A DNA stretch of 64,000 bases, from positions 2,666,001 to 2,730,000 of the forward strand of contig NZ_CP058557.1 in NCBI RefSeq assembly GCF_018141165.1. The letters are read 5' to 3'. Below, one piece after another: positions 25,274-35,800 of the stretch; the first letter of the stretch is position 1, and every line of letters begins with the position of its first letter. A program made the position numbers and the translations under genes. The notes beneath the pieces are model-generated. The model did not search any database and was not told where the DNA came from. It saw only the letters and a list, made by a program, of their open reading frames with translations. Origin of the DNA: Alkaliphilus sp. B6464 (lineage in GTDB: Bacteria > Bacillota > Clostridia > Peptostreptococcales > Natronincolaceae).

Positions 25274-26184
25274 TATATATTTGCATTATTTGCATCTTGG
25301 TTCATTTGTCTAATTAAATCATCCACATTATCAAATTTAATTTGATCCCTTAGCCTTTTAATAAACTGTAATTCGATATATTGATCATATATATCTTCTT
25401 TAAAATTAATAATAAAAGTTTCAATCGAAATACTATTGGTACCAAAGGTTGGATTTGTTCCTACACAGGTAGCTCCTTTATATATAGAATTATTTATTTT
25501 AATAAATGTAGCATAAACACCTTCCTTAGGAACTAAATGAGAGGACTCTATTAAAATATTAGCTGTAGGATATCCTAATTTATGCCCTCTGCCTTTTCCA
25601 TGAACCACTTTGCTATAGATAGAGTATGGTCTTCCCAAAAATACATTAGCATCCTCTATATCTCCATTTTTAATATACTCTCTAATAATTGAACTTCCAA
25701 CCTTTTTATTATCTATAGTTACAGGATGAACTTCATAAACCTCAAATCCATGCTTTTGCCCTATTTTTTTTAAAAGTTCCACATTTCCTTGAGCCTTATA
25801 TCCAAAATTATAATCAAATCCAACAACTACTATCTTACAATTTAACCTATCTACTAAAATATTTTTAACAAAATCCTCAGGAGTTAAGATCATTAAATTT
25901 TTATTAAACTCTTCCAAATATAAAAGTTCAACTCCAAAGGAGTCTAGAATTTTCTTTTTCATATTTATATTTGTAATTTGAGGAGGAGCTTCTCTTCCAG
26001 TAATAACTGCTAGGGGGTGATTACCAAACGTGTAAACACATGATTCTAAACCATCTGCTCTGCACTTTTCAATTAAAGTTGTAATTAATTTTTGGTGGCC
26101 AATATGAATGCCATCAAAGTTTCCAAGTGCAACTCCTCTTTGTACACTTTCATCTAATTGATTGTATTGTTTAATTGTTTTCAT
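25261..26184 (-). CDS. ribF: Bifunctional riboflavin kinase / FAD synthetase
   Basis: 307 residues. It converts riboflavin to FMN and then FAD. The N-terminal adenylyltransferase domain has GVALGNFDGIHIGHQKLI and the terminal SSIIREYIKNGDIEDA segment; the C-terminal kinase domain has GRGHKLGYPTANI and GATCVGTNPTFG. It is cytosolic. It starts two bases after truB ends, so the two are translated together, the Bacillus order. GGGAG lies six bases from the ATG. Confidence 0.95.
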   Translation of the reverse strand: MKTIKQYNQLDESVQRGVALGNFDGIHIGHQKLITTLIEKCRADGLESCVYTFGNHPLAVITGREAPPQITNINMKKKILDSFGVELLYLEEFNKNLMILTPEDFVKNILVDRLNCKIVVVGFDYNFGYKAQGNVELLKKIGQKHGFEVYEVHPVTIDNKKVGSSIIREYIKNGDIEDANVFLGRPYSIYSKVVHGKGRGHKLGYPTANILIESSHLVPKEGVYATFIKINNSIYKGATCVGTNPTFGTNSISIETFIINFKEDIYDQYIELQFIKRLRDQIKFDNVDDLIRQMNQDANNANIYLQL

Positions 26185-26186
26185 AT

Positions 26187-27086
26187 TTACTCCCTTTCAA
26201 ATAAAAGCCTTAAAAATTTGATATAATTTTGCCCATCATCATCACATTTAACAATACCAAAGCCAACAAATTGTTTTTCTAGATAAATACGCACTTCTGT
26301 TTCTAGAGGAATATCTAAATTAGCAACTAAATAATGTGGAAAAATTCGATTTCCATTCAACACCTGTTTAGTATAGGATGATTTTACAATAACTTTAGGT
26401 ATATGGCTAAGAGGGAAGTCTAAGGGCAATAGTAGGCCTTTAACATCTTCTCTTTCCTTTAGTTCCTCTATTGTAATGGCTGTCTTTAAATCAAAGCCAC
26501 TAGCTTCTATTCTAAGAAGAAAAGACATTACCCCTCCACACCCTAAAGTTCTCCCTATATCCTTACATAATGTACGTATATAAGTGCCCTTAGAGCATAA
26601 TACATCAAACATTATTTTACCATTATCAATTTTAATAATATCAATGCTATAAATTGTTACCTGTCTCGGTTTTCTTTCTATCTCAATACCTTCTCTTGCT
26701 AGTTCGTAAAGCTTTTTTCCTTTAACCTTAAGTGCCGAATACATAGGAGGAATTTGATCATAAGTTCCAATAAAGCTTAATATAGCTCTTTCAATATCTT
26801 CATTTTCAGGCACTATTGAAGATCTATTTGTAATTGTTCCATATATATCTTCAGTGTCTGTTTCTATCCCTAAAGTTAATTCGGTACGATATTTTTTTTT
26901 ACCATCAAGAAGAAATTGCGATATCTTTGTAGCTTGTCCAACACAAATAGGCAGAACACCTGCAGCATTGGGATCCAATGTTCCAGTGTGTCCTACCTTT
27001 TTAATATTTAACTTTTTTCTAACAACAGATACAACATCATGTGATGTCATTCCTGGTGGTTTTAAAATGTTTAAAATGCCATTCAA
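26187..27086 (-). CDS. truB: tRNA pseudouridine-55 synthase
   Basis: 299 residues. It isomerises U55 in the T-loop of tRNAs. The N-terminal NGILNILKPPGMTSHDVV and the catalytic-Asp motif VGHTGTLDPNAAGVLPICVG are complete, and a small C-terminal PUA-like part is present. The TTG at 27086 lies six bases after GACGGTG; the GTG at 27095 would overlap the ribosome-binding site. It lies between nrnA (five-base gap) and ribF, in the nusA-infB-rbfA-truB-ribF series. Confidence 0.95.
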   Translation of the reverse strand: MNGILNILKPPGMTSHDVVSVVRKKLNIKKVGHTGTLDPNAAGVLPICVGQATKISQFLLDGKKKYRTELTLGIETDTEDIYGTITNRSSIVPENEDIERAILSFIGTYDQIPPMYSALKVKGKKLYELAREGIEIERKPRQVTIYSIDIIKIDNGKIMFDVLCSKGTYIRTLCKDIGRTLGCGGVMSFLLRIEASGFDLKTAITIEELKEREDVKGLLLPLDFPLSHIPKVIVKSSYTKQVLNGNRIFPHYLVANLDIPLETEVRIYLEKQFVGFGIVKCDDDGQNYIKFLRLLFERE

Positions 27087-27091
27087 ATAAA

Positions 27092-28054
27092 TCACCGTCT
27101 TATAAATTGTTTTGCATTTTCTATAATTAGAGCCTTTGCTTCATCTAAAGAAGCATTTAACGTAGCACCCGATGCTTTTTTATGTCCACCACCATTAAAG
27201 AGCTCTGCCAGTTTTCTAACATCTACATCATCATGCTTTGACCTAAAACTAAGTTTAAGTTTGTCATCGCTTTCTTCTCGTATAGTTACTGATATATCAA
27301 CACCATCTATATCTCTTCCATAGTTTACAATTCCTTCAACATCAGCAGAAGGTATATCAAACTTATCTAATAAGGCAGATGTAATTTCGAATATTGCAAG
27401 ATGTCCATCAAGCTCTATGTCCATATTAGTTAAGCAATACCCTAAAAATCTTAAGTTTTTTATAGATTTTTTTTGGTACAGGTTATACATAATTTCCTGT
27501 TTATCTATATTAGCTCTTATTAGTTCTGCTGCTATTAAGTGAGTCTTATCAGTAGCATTATCATACATAAAGTTTCCACTATCGGTAACAATACCAGTGT
27601 ATATACAGGTGGCTATCTCTTCATCTATTGTTAGTCCTATATCTTTAATAATGGAGAAAATCATTTCACAAGTAGATGATGAATTTATGTCTACAATGTT
27701 AATATCGCCAAACTGTGTATTACTAATATGATGATCTATATTAACAACTGTTTTGCTTTTTCTCATAACATCTATACTTTTACCTAGTCTGTTTTCGTCG
27801 CCACAGTCTAATGCAAAAAACAAATCAAAAGCTTTATCCTTAACATCTTCATATCTTTTGATATATTTTGACCCTACTAGAAAGTCATATCTGGCTGGTA
27901 ATGGATCAGCAGTAAATATCTCTACATTTTTATACTTCTGTTTTAATGCTAGTCCTAAAGCAAGTATAGAGCCTATGCTATCTCCATCAGGATCAACATG
28001 AGATGTAACAGCAATATTATTACTGTTAGAAGCAATTTCTATTAGCTTATTCAT
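27092..28054 (-). CDS. nrnA: Bifunctional oligoribonuclease / pAp phosphatase (DHH family)
   Basis: 320 residues. It degrades short RNA oligomers left by PNPase and RNase Y and converts 3'-phosphoadenosine 5'-phosphate to AMP. DHH motifs: [33 protein letters not shown] and a C-terminal DHHA1 domain with [10 protein letters not shown]. The start at 28054 (MNKLIEIA) is set by GAGGAT upstream and overlaps the rbfA stop by eight bases; the ORF extends further upstream without a ribosome-binding site. Its place between rbfA and truB is common in Clostridia; in Bacillus subtilis nrnA is elsewhere. Confidence 0.92.
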   Translation of the reverse strand: MNKLIEIASNSNNIAVTSHVDPDGDSIGSILALGLALKQKYKNVEIFTADPLPARYDFLVGSKYIKRYEDVKDKAFDLFFALDCGDENRLGKSIDVMRKSKTVVNIDHHISNTQFGDINIVDINSSSTCEMIFSIIKDIGLTIDEEIATCIYTGIVTDSGNFMYDNATDKTHLIAAELIRANIDKQEIMYNLYQKKSIKNLRFLGYCLTNMDIELDGHLAIFEITSALLDKFDIPSADVEGIVNYGRDIDGVDISVTIREESDDKLKLSFRSKHDDVDVRKLAELFNGGGHKKASGATLNASLDEAKALIIENAKQFIRR

Positions 28055-28430
28055 CTGTCTTATCCTCATCAGAAGTAGGAGGATTTTGCTCATTGACCTT
28101 TGTAATTACATTGTACATGTAGATTCCTCGTTCTATAGATTCATCTAATTTAAAAATTACTTCTGGAGTATATCTAGCCTTAATTTTCTGTCCTATTTCT
28201 CTCCTAATAAAACCACTTGCCTTTATTAATCCTTCCATAGTGGCCTCTTTTTCTTTTTCAGTCCCTAGAACACTGATATAAATATTAACATACCTTAAGT
28301 CTCTAGTTACATCTACCTCTACTATACTGGTCATAGGTGCAATTCTTGGATCTCTTAATTCATTTCTAATTATATTACTTACTATTTTTTTTATTTCTTC
28401 TGATAAACGTTTAACTCTAGGATATGACAT
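28047..28430 (-). CDS. rbfA: 30S ribosome-binding factor A
   Basis: 127 residues. A KH-fold assembly factor that binds immature 30S subunits near helix 44/45. Conserved [32 protein letters not shown] and [13 protein letters not shown] are present, and the C-terminus is acidic ([10 protein letters not shown]). It lies 18 bases after infB, without the ylxP gene that separates them in Bacillus. GGAAGGG lies eight bases before the ATG. Confidence 0.95.
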   Translation of the reverse strand: MSYPRVKRLSEEIKKIVSNIIRNELRDPRIAPMTSIVEVDVTRDLRYVNIYISVLGTEKEKEATMEGLIKASGFIRREIGQKIKARYTPEVIFKLDESIERGIYMYNVITKVNEQNPPTSDEDKTDE

Positions 28431-28448
28431 ATCCTCATCCCTTCCTAG

Positions 28449-30566
28449 TTATCTTTCTATTTCTTTCATCTGATATGCTTCTATAATATCTCCTTCTTTA
28501 AGGTCATTAAATTGACTTAGACCTATACCACATTCATATCCAGTTGCAACTTCTCTTGCATCATCCTTAAACCTTTTTAAAGAATCAATTGTACCTTCAT
28601 GAATAATTATACCATCTCTAACTAATCTAACTTTTGCATTTCTCAAGATTTTACCTTCTATTACATAGCATCCACCAATTGTACCTGCTCCTGGAACCTT
28701 AAATGTAGCTCTTACTTCTGCTTTACCTAAATCCTCTTCTTTAAATTCTGGATCAAGCATACCTTTCATAGCAGCCTCAATATCTTCGATTGCTTTATAA
28801 ATAACACGATAACTTCTTATATCTACATTTTCTTTTTTTGCCAATGAAGTAGCAGTAGAAGTTGGTCTAACATTAAAACCAATAATTATAGCATTTGATG
28901 CTGCTGCAAGCATTACATCTGTTTCAGTAATTGCTCCTACCCCACCGTGTATTGGATGTATAACCACTTCGTCATTTGATAATTTAACAAGAGACTGTTT
29001 AACTGCCTCTACAGATCCTTGTACATCTGCCTTTACAATCAGGTTTAAATCTTTAATCTGTCCTTGTTCCATTTGACTAAACAATGCATCTAATGAAATT
29101 TTTTGACTTTCTTTTAACTGTTCTTCTTTTATCTTATTAATTCTCTTTTCAACAATTGCCTTAGCGACCCTATCATCTTCTACTGCAAACATTTGATCTC
29201 CGGCTTCTGGAACTTCAGACAATCCAGTAATCTCTACAGCTGTAGAAGGACCTGCTATTTTAACCCTTTTTCCTTTATCATTCATCATAGCCCTAATTCT
29301 ACCATAAGCAGTACCAATTACAACAGAATCGCCTATTTTTAAAGTTCCATTTTGTACCAAAACAGTTGCTATGGAACCCTTACCTACATCTAGTTGGGCT
29401 TCTATAACAGTACCTATCGCTTTACGATTTGGATTTGCTTTAAATTCCTCCATCTCTGCAACTAATAAGATCATTTCTAATAGAGTATCGATATTTTCAC
29501 CATTAAGAGCAGAAACAGGAACAGAAATAACATCTCCACCCCATTCTTCTATTAGAAGGCCATGATCTGCTAATTCTTGTTTCACCCTGTCTGGATTAGC
29601 ACTAGGTTTATCCATTTTATTAACAGCTACTATAATAGGAACTTCAGCAGCTTTAGCATGGTTAATAGCTTCAATTGTTTGTGGCATAACCCCATCATCG
29701 GCAGCAACTACTAAAATAGCTATATCTGTTACTTTTGCACCTCTCGCACGCATTGATGTAAATGCCTCGTGACCAGGTGTATCTAAAAGTACTATCTTTT
29801 TATCATTAACTTTTACTTCTGAAGCACCTATATGTTGTGTAATTCCTCCAGCTTCTCTAGAGGTTACTTTAGTTTTACGTATTGCATCTAATAAAGATGT
29901 TTTTCCGTGGTCAACATGACCCATAACTGTCACTACAGGAGATCTTGGCTTTAAATCTTCAGGTCTGTCAGGCTCAATTTCAATATCATCAATAACATCC
30001 TCAATAGTTACATCTCCTAATGGCTCAACTTCAACACCAAATTCTGAAGCTATTATTTGGGCTGTATCATAGTCCAATTCTTGGTTAATAGTTGCCATTA
30101 TTCCTAAACCAATAAGCTTTGTAATTATTTCACTAACATTTTTATCCATAATTTCAGCTAATTCTTTTACTGTTACTTTGCTTTTTAATTGTATCACTCG
30201 CTCACCTTTACTTTCTACCCTATCGTCATAATTATCCGCCATAGAATTTTTATTTCTTTTGTTTTTATTTTTATTTCTCTTCTCTTTTTTATTACTTGTA
30301 GGAACTATAATATCTTCTTTATTATCTAATGTTTCTAGTTTATTTTCATCATGCTGTTCTTGATTAGGTGGCTTTTCTTTTGTATTAGATATTGTCTTTG
30401 GTTTACTTTCCTCAGTAAATAATTCAATTAGTATATTTGCATTTTCATCCTCTAATGTACTCATATGGCTATTTACTTCAATAGATAACTCCTTTAACTT
30501 TTCGATCAATTCCTTACTACTAATTTCTAACTCTTTTGCCAATTGATATACCCTTATCTTTGACAA
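28449..30566 (-). CDS. infB: Translation initiation factor IF-2
   Basis: 705 residues. A GTPase that places initiator tRNA on the 30S subunit. The N-terminal IF2_N helical part ([18 protein letters not shown]) is followed by a basic, Asn/Lys-rich linker (~70-115) and a second IF2_N. The G domain carries [30 protein letters not shown] and NKMDKP, and the C-terminal beta-barrels are complete. The TTG at 30566 is preferred: it lies six bases after GGGGGTG and restores the usual MSKIRVY beginning. It is downstream of ylxQ by 25 bases. Confidence 0.97.
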   Translation of the reverse strand: MSKIRVYQLAKELEISSKELIEKLKELSIEVNSHMSTLEDENANILIELFTEESKPKTISNTKEKPPNQEQHDENKLETLDNKEDIIVPTSNKKEKRNKNKNKRNKNSMADNYDDRVESKGERVIQLKSKVTVKELAEIMDKNVSEIITKLIGLGIMATINQELDYDTAQIIASEFGVEVEPLGDVTIEDVIDDIEIEPDRPEDLKPRSPVVTVMGHVDHGKTSLLDAIRKTKVTSREAGGITQHIGASEVKVNDKKIVLLDTPGHEAFTSMRARGAKVTDIAILVVAADDGVMPQTIEAINHAKAAEVPIIVAVNKMDKPSANPDRVKQELADHGLLIEEWGGDVISVPVSALNGENIDTLLEMILLVAEMEEFKANPNRKAIGTVIEAQLDVGKGSIATVLVQNGTLKIGDSVVIGTAYGRIRAMMNDKGKRVKIAGPSTAVEITGLSEVPEAGDQMFAVEDDRVAKAIVEKRINKIKEEQLKESQKISLDALFSQMEQGQIKDLNLIVKADVQGSVEAVKQSLVKLSNDEVVIHPIHGGVGAITETDVMLAAASNAIIIGFNVRPTSTATSLAKKENVDIRSYRVIYKAIEDIEAAMKGMLDPEFKEEDLGKAEVRATFKVPGAGTIGGCYVIEGKILRNAKVRLVRDGIIIHEGTIDSLKRFKDDAREVATGYECGIGLSQFNDLKEGDIIEAYQMKEIER

Positions 30567-30591
30567 ATAAATCACCCCCTAATTATTTTCT

Positions 30592-30900
30592 CTAAAGCAA
30601 TTCATCTAAATATTTTAATATTTTTTCAGCAAAACCTTTATCTATAACACCTATAATTGTTCTAGAAGCTTTTCCGATAGTATTACCCAATTCTTCTTTT
30701 TGTTGCCAAAAACGAATTGGGATATCCCGATAGGATGCTTTGTCTTTAAATTTTTTTTTAGTATTTTCTGAAGCATCTTCAGCTAGTATTATTAAATGAA
30801 TAGCATTCTTTTTTAAGTAATTAATGCAAGTTTCATCGCCAGATACAATATTTCCAGATTTCGCAGCTAAAGTTAATAAATTTTTAATTTTCACATTCAT
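30592..30900 (-). CDS. ylxQ: L7Ae-family K-turn RNA-binding protein YlxQ
   Basis: 102 residues, Pelota/L7Ae/S12e fold. NLLTLAAKSGNIVSGDETC, LIILAEDASENT and IGVIDKGFAEKIL are visible. Bacillus YlxQ binds kink-turn RNAs, but its physiological target is uncertain. It overlaps ylxR by 17 bases and precedes infB, the standard nusA-ylxR-ylxQ-infB order. The ATG at 30900 has AAGGAG at about ten bases, rather long; the GTG two codons later is an alternative. Confidence 0.9.
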   Translation of the reverse strand: MNVKIKNLLTLAAKSGNIVSGDETCINYLKKNAIHLIILAEDASENTKKKFKDKASYRDIPIRFWQQKEELGNTIGKASRTIIGVIDKGFAEKILKYLDELL

Positions 30901-31162
30901 TTATAACAAGCTCCTTTATGAGATCCTCATATATCTCTTCAGGAATATTTGACTGAAAAGCTCTATTAAAGGCCTTTATTTTTTTAGCTTTATCGAGGCA
31001 TTCTTTAGAGTTACAAATATATGCTCCTCTTCCTTGAGCTCTTCCAATAGTATCCACACTTATACTACCTTGTGAATTATGAACTACTCTTAATAGCTCC
31101 TTTTTAGGTTTCATTTCATTACATCCTAAACATTTTCTTAAAGGAATCTTCTTGTTTTTCAT
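30884..31162 (-). CDS. rnpM: RNase P modulator RnpM (YlxR, DUF448)
   Basis: 92 residues. The characteristic IPLRKCLGCNEMKPKKELLR with two cysteines, GRAQGRGAYIC and AFNRAF segments define DUF448. The Bacillus protein (RnpM/YlxR) binds the RNase P RNA and lowers its activity. It starts 13 bases after nusA ends and has GAGGTG seven bases from the ATG. Part of the nusA-infB operon. Confidence 0.92.
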   Translation of the reverse strand: MKNKKIPLRKCLGCNEMKPKKELLRVVHNSQGSISVDTIGRAQGRGAYICNSKECLDKAKKIKAFNRAFQSNIPEEIYEDLIKELVINECEN

Positions 31163-31175
31163 TTAATCACCTCAA

Positions 31176-32213
31176 TTAACCATTGACTTGACTTTCACTC
31201 TTTATATCAATTTTCCATCCTGTTAGCTTTGCAGCAAGTCTAGCATTTTGACCTTCTTTTCCAATAGCTAAAGAAAGTTGATAATCAGGAACAATAACTT
31301 TTGCTGTCTTTTCTTCACTATTGACTTCGCATTGCAATACCTTTGCAGGACTTAGTGAGCTAGAAATAAACTCTTTAGGATCTTCACTATACTTAATTAT
31401 ATCAATTTTTTCACCTTTTAACTCATCTACTATAGTCTGTACCCTTGCTCCTTTAGGTCCTACACAGGCACCAACTGCATCCACATTTGAATCCTTAGAA
31501 TCAACTGCTATTTTAGCACGTGAGCCTGCTTCTCTTGAAATACTCTTTATTTCTACAGTCCCATCATGAATTTCAGGCACTTCAAGCTCAAACAAACGCT
31601 TTACTAACCCAGGGTGAGTTCTGGATAGGAGTATTTGTGGACCTTTTGTGGTCTTCTTAACTTCTACTATATAGCATTTAATTCTATCTCCATGTTGATA
31701 TTCCTCATTTGGAATTTGTTCACTTGGTCCCAAAATTGCTTCTGTTCTACCTAAGCTAATATAAACATTACCTTTTGCAACTCTAGAAACTTCTCCAGTG
31801 ATAATCTCTGATTCACGATTTATAAATTCTTCGTAAACAATACCTCTTTCAGCTTCTCTAATTCTTTGTACAACTACTTGCTTAGCTGTTTGAGCCGCTA
31901 TTCGTCCAAAGTTTCTAGGAGTAACCTCACTCTCAAAAATATCTCCAATCGCATACTTTGAATTGATTTTCTTAGCATCTTCGATATCAATTTCTAATAA
32001 ATCATCTATTACGTCATCAGTTATCTTTTTTTGAGCGTATACATGAACCTCACCGTTATCGCGATTAATTTCAACTCTTACATTTTGAGCAGAGCCAAAA
32101 TTTCTTTTATAACTAGAAATTAAAGCAGCCTCTACTGCATCAATTAAAATATCCTTAGAAATACCTTTGTCTTTTTCAATCTGCTCAAGGGCCTCTGTAA
32201 ACTCAGCATTCAT
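31176..32213 (-). CDS. nusA: Transcription termination/antitermination factor NusA
   Basis: 345 residues, the short Firmicute form without C-terminal acidic repeats. The N-terminal RNA polymerase-binding domain (~1-125) is followed by S1 (ITGEVSRVAKGNVYISLG), KH1 (AVGACVGPKGARVQTIVDEL) and KH2 (LAIGKEGQNARLAAKLTGW). It modulates pausing and intrinsic termination, relevant given the many hairpin terminators here. It starts 14 bases after rimP, with GGGAGG nine bases from the ATG. Confidence 0.96.
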   Translation of the reverse strand: MNAEFTEALEQIEKDKGISKDILIDAVEAALISSYKRNFGSAQNVRVEINRDNGEVHVYAQKKITDDVIDDLLEIDIEDAKKINSKYAIGDIFESEVTPRNFGRIAAQTAKQVVVQRIREAERGIVYEEFINRESEIITGEVSRVAKGNVYISLGRTEAILGPSEQIPNEEYQHGDRIKCYIVEVKKTTKGPQILLSRTHPGLVKRLFELEVPEIHDGTVEIKSISREAGSRAKIAVDSKDSNVDAVGACVGPKGARVQTIVDELKGEKIDIIKYSEDPKEFISSSLSPAKVLQCEVNSEEKTAKVIVPDYQLSLAIGKEGQNARLAAKLTGWKIDIKSESQVNG

Positions 32214-32227
32214 CCCTACTAACCTCC

Positions 32228-32692
32228 CTAAAATTTAATAGCCAATCTTGTTAAAGCTACCTTATCCCTAGGCAACTCTACTAATCCAACATTAGCCACA
32301 TTGACTTTAATAATATTATTCTCTAACCCTACTAGCTCACCCTCTATAATCTTGTTTCCATTTAATGGTTCATATAGTTTCACTTCTACTATTTCACCTT
32401 TGAAACGAATAAAATCAGCCTCTTTTTTTAATGGTCTATCAAGTCCTGGTGATGATACTTCTAAGAAATAATTCTCTTTTATAGGATCTTCCCTATCAAG
32501 TTCATCACTTAGTTGCTCACTAACCTTCTGGCAATCATCCAATGTAATACCACCGGGTTTATCTATATATATTCTTAAATACCAATTAGAGCCTTCTTTT
32601 TTATATTCTACATCTGCTAATTCAAATTCTTCATTTTCTATAATTGGTATTACTAATTTTTCTGCAATCTTTTCAACACGATTTTTTGCCAT
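32228..32692 (-). CDS. rimP: Ribosome maturation factor RimP
   Basis: 154 residues. It is needed for 30S maturation around S12/S5. Conserved GSNWYLRIYIDKPGGITLDD and LEVSSPGLDRPLKKEADF are present, with a C-terminal Sm-like barrel. First gene of the rimP-nusA-ylxR-ylxQ-infB-rbfA-nrnA-truB-ribF series. A terminator separates it from polC upstream, so a promoter is expected in 32,693-32,770; none was convincing. GGAGG is eight bases before the ATG. Confidence 0.94.
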   Translation of the reverse strand: MAKNRVEKIAEKLVIPIIENEEFELADVEYKKEGSNWYLRIYIDKPGGITLDDCQKVSEQLSDELDREDPIKENYFLEVSSPGLDRPLKKEADFIRFKGEIVEVKLYEPLNGNKIIEGELVGLENNIIKVNVANVGLVELPRDKVALTRLAIKF

Positions 32693-32774
32693 TATATACC
32701 TCCTATATTCAGTTTTTATTGTAGTTTTTGTTATTTATTCAAACTTTATACCACTATATGCATACTATATAATA

Positions 32775-32802
32775 GAAAGAGTGGGAAACTCCCACTCTTT
32801 CA
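32775..32802 (-). terminator. polC terminator
   Basis: GAAAGAGTGGGA / TCCCACTCTTTC, a 12-base stem with a short loop, 46 bases after the polC stop; the following Ts are interrupted. Confidence 0.75.
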
Positions 32803-32847
32803 AGAATATCATATGTCGTTTGTTACAGTATAACACATATGGTAAAA

Positions 32848-35800
32848 TCATGCAAGTGAAAACAATGAGAGTTGATTAGTTTCGGGTAAATCCTTAATAC
32901 AACCATGACTAACTAACATTTCTATAACAGTTTTTGTAACTTTGGTTCTATTCCTTAAATCTTCTAATGATATAAATTCCCCTTCTTGTCTGGCATCAAC
33001 TATACTTTTTGCAGCATTTTGCCCTACTCCTTGCAAACCCTTTAAAGGAGGTAATAATTTTCCATCAACTATCATAAACCTATCTGCATCCGAGAGATAT
33101 AAATCTACAGGCAATAGATGAATTCCTCTACAGTACATTTCTAAAGCTACTTCTAATACAGTTAGAAAGTTTTTTTCTTTTGCAGTTAGATCATTTCCAA
33201 TAGACTCCAATTCTTTTATCTTAAGTCTAATAGCATCTTCTCCTTTTATAATAAAGTCTGCGTCAAAATCTTCTGCCTTCGTAGTAAAATAAGTAGCATA
33301 AAATGCTTCTGGATAATTAACTTTGAAATATGCTATTCTGAAAGACATCATAACATATGCAGCGGCGTGAGCTTTAGGGAACATATACTTGATTTTATTA
33401 CAAGAGTCAATATACCAGTCTGGTACATTATGCTCTTTCATTTCCTGCTCATTCTCTGGAGTTAATCCTTTACCCTTTCTTACATTCTCCATGATTTTAA
33501 ATGACGTTTTTGGAGGTAACCCTTTTAAAATTAAATAGTTCATAATGTCATCTCTAGTAGAAATAACATCCTTTAATTCAGCAATATTGTTTCGTACTAA
33601 ATCTTGCGCATTATTAAGCCAAACATCTGTACCATGAGATAATCCACTTATACGAACTAGTTCGGCAAAAGTTTTAGGTTGGGTGTCAATTAACATCTGT
33701 CTAACAAATTTAGTTCCGAACTCAGGTATACCTAATGTACCAACTTCGCATTCAATTTCCTCTGATGAAATTCCTAGAGGGTCAGTACTAGTAAAAATAC
33801 CAATTGTATTTTTATCATCTAAAGGAATCTTCTGAGCATTCATACCAGTTAAATCCTCAAGCATTTTTATTATTGTTGGAACATCATGTCCTAATATATC
33901 TAATTTTAATAGCCGTCCACTAATTGAATGATAGTCAAAATGAGTTGTAATTACCCCAGATTTCGAATCATTGGCAGGATATTGAATAGGGCTGAACTTA
34001 TGTATATCATATGCAGCAGGTACAATCATAACGCCACCAGGATGTTGTCCAGAAGTTCTTTTGATTCCAGTACATCCTGTGGTTAATCTATTTATTTCGG
34101 CCATATTATAATGTAATTGTTTCTCATCAATATATTTCCTTACAAAACCATAGGCTGTTTTATCAGCAACAGTTCCTATTGTCCCCGCTCGATAAACCTT
34201 ACCTTTACCAAAAAGCTCTTCTGTATATTTATGGGCTTCACTTTGATATTCTCCAGCAAAGTTTAGATCAATATCAGGCTCCTTATCTCCCTCAAAGCCA
34301 AGAAAAACTTCAAATGGTATGTCATGACCATCTTTAATAAGTATCTCTCCACACTTAGGACAATCTTTATCTGGTAAGTCAGCACCAGATCCAATAGATC
34401 CGTCTAGTATAAACTCAGAGTATTTGCATTTTGGACATACATAGTGTGGCGGAAGTGGATTTACTTCTGTTATATCACTCATAGTAGCTGCAAAGGAAGA
34501 ACCTACTGATCCTCTAGACCCTACCAAGTATCCATCACTTAAAGATTTTGCAACTAATTTATGTGCAATAATGTACATTACAGCGTATCCATTATTAATT
34601 ATTGAGTTTAATTCTTTATCTAATCGATTTTTTACTAGTTCTGGTATATCTTTACCATAAATTCGCTCTGCCTTTTCATAGCACATTCTTCGTAGTTCTT
34701 CTTCAGATCCTTCAATTTCTGGTGGAAATGTGCCATCAGGAATTGGTAACATATGTTCAATCTCATCACAAATTTTGTTTGGGTATTGTATAACTACTTC
34801 TTCTGATTTAGCTTTGCCTAAATAAGAAAACTCTTCAATCATTTCATCGGTAGTTTTAAAGTATAGTGGAGCTTGATCATCGGCATCACTAAATCCCTGC
34901 CCAGCCATTAATATCTTTCTAAATACACTATCTTTAGAATCAAGAAAATGTACATCACCTGTAGCTACAACAGGTAAGTTTAGCTTTTCACCTAATTCTA
35001 CTATCCTTTTATTTAACTCCCTAAGATCATTATTATCTTTAGCAAGACCCTTTTCAATTAAAAATTTATTATTACCTATAGGCTGTATTTCTAAATAATC
35101 GTAGCGCTTAGCTATTTTCTCAATATACTCTGCCGGCTTATTAGAAAGAATACTTTGAAAAAGTTCACCCGCTTCACAAGCTGTGCCTAAAATAAGCCCT
35201 TCTCTATATTTATTCAATAAGCTTCTTGGTATACGAGGCCTTTTATAAAAATAGTTTAAATGGGATTCAGAAACAATCTTATATAGATTTTCTAAACCTG
35301 TATAGTTTTTTGCTAAAATAACAATGTGATAGGTTTTCAATGTCTTAAAATCAATCTTTGTACTTAAGTGAGTATTTATATCCTTTAAGGATACTATATT
35401 TCTTTCTTTCATCATTTCAATAAACTTTATAAACATTTCTGCTGTAGCCTTAGCATCATCTACAGCCCTATGATGATTCTCTAAAGATATATTTAGTTCT
35501 TTAGCAATAACATTCAATCGATGTCTTTTTAGATTTGGTAAAAGAACACGTGCTAACTTTAAAGTATCAATAGTTATGTTGTTAAAATTCATATTATATC
35601 TATTAGCCTTATCTCTAATGAAACCAGTATCAAAATCAGCATTATGTGCAACTACAGGACTATTTCCAATAAATTTAAAAAACTCTGGAAGAACTGTTGC
35701 TATAGTTGGTTTATCCTTTACCATATCATTAGTAATGCCAGTTAATTCTACAATTTTTTCTGGAATATTCTTCTCAGGATTTATTAGAGCTGAGAAGCTA

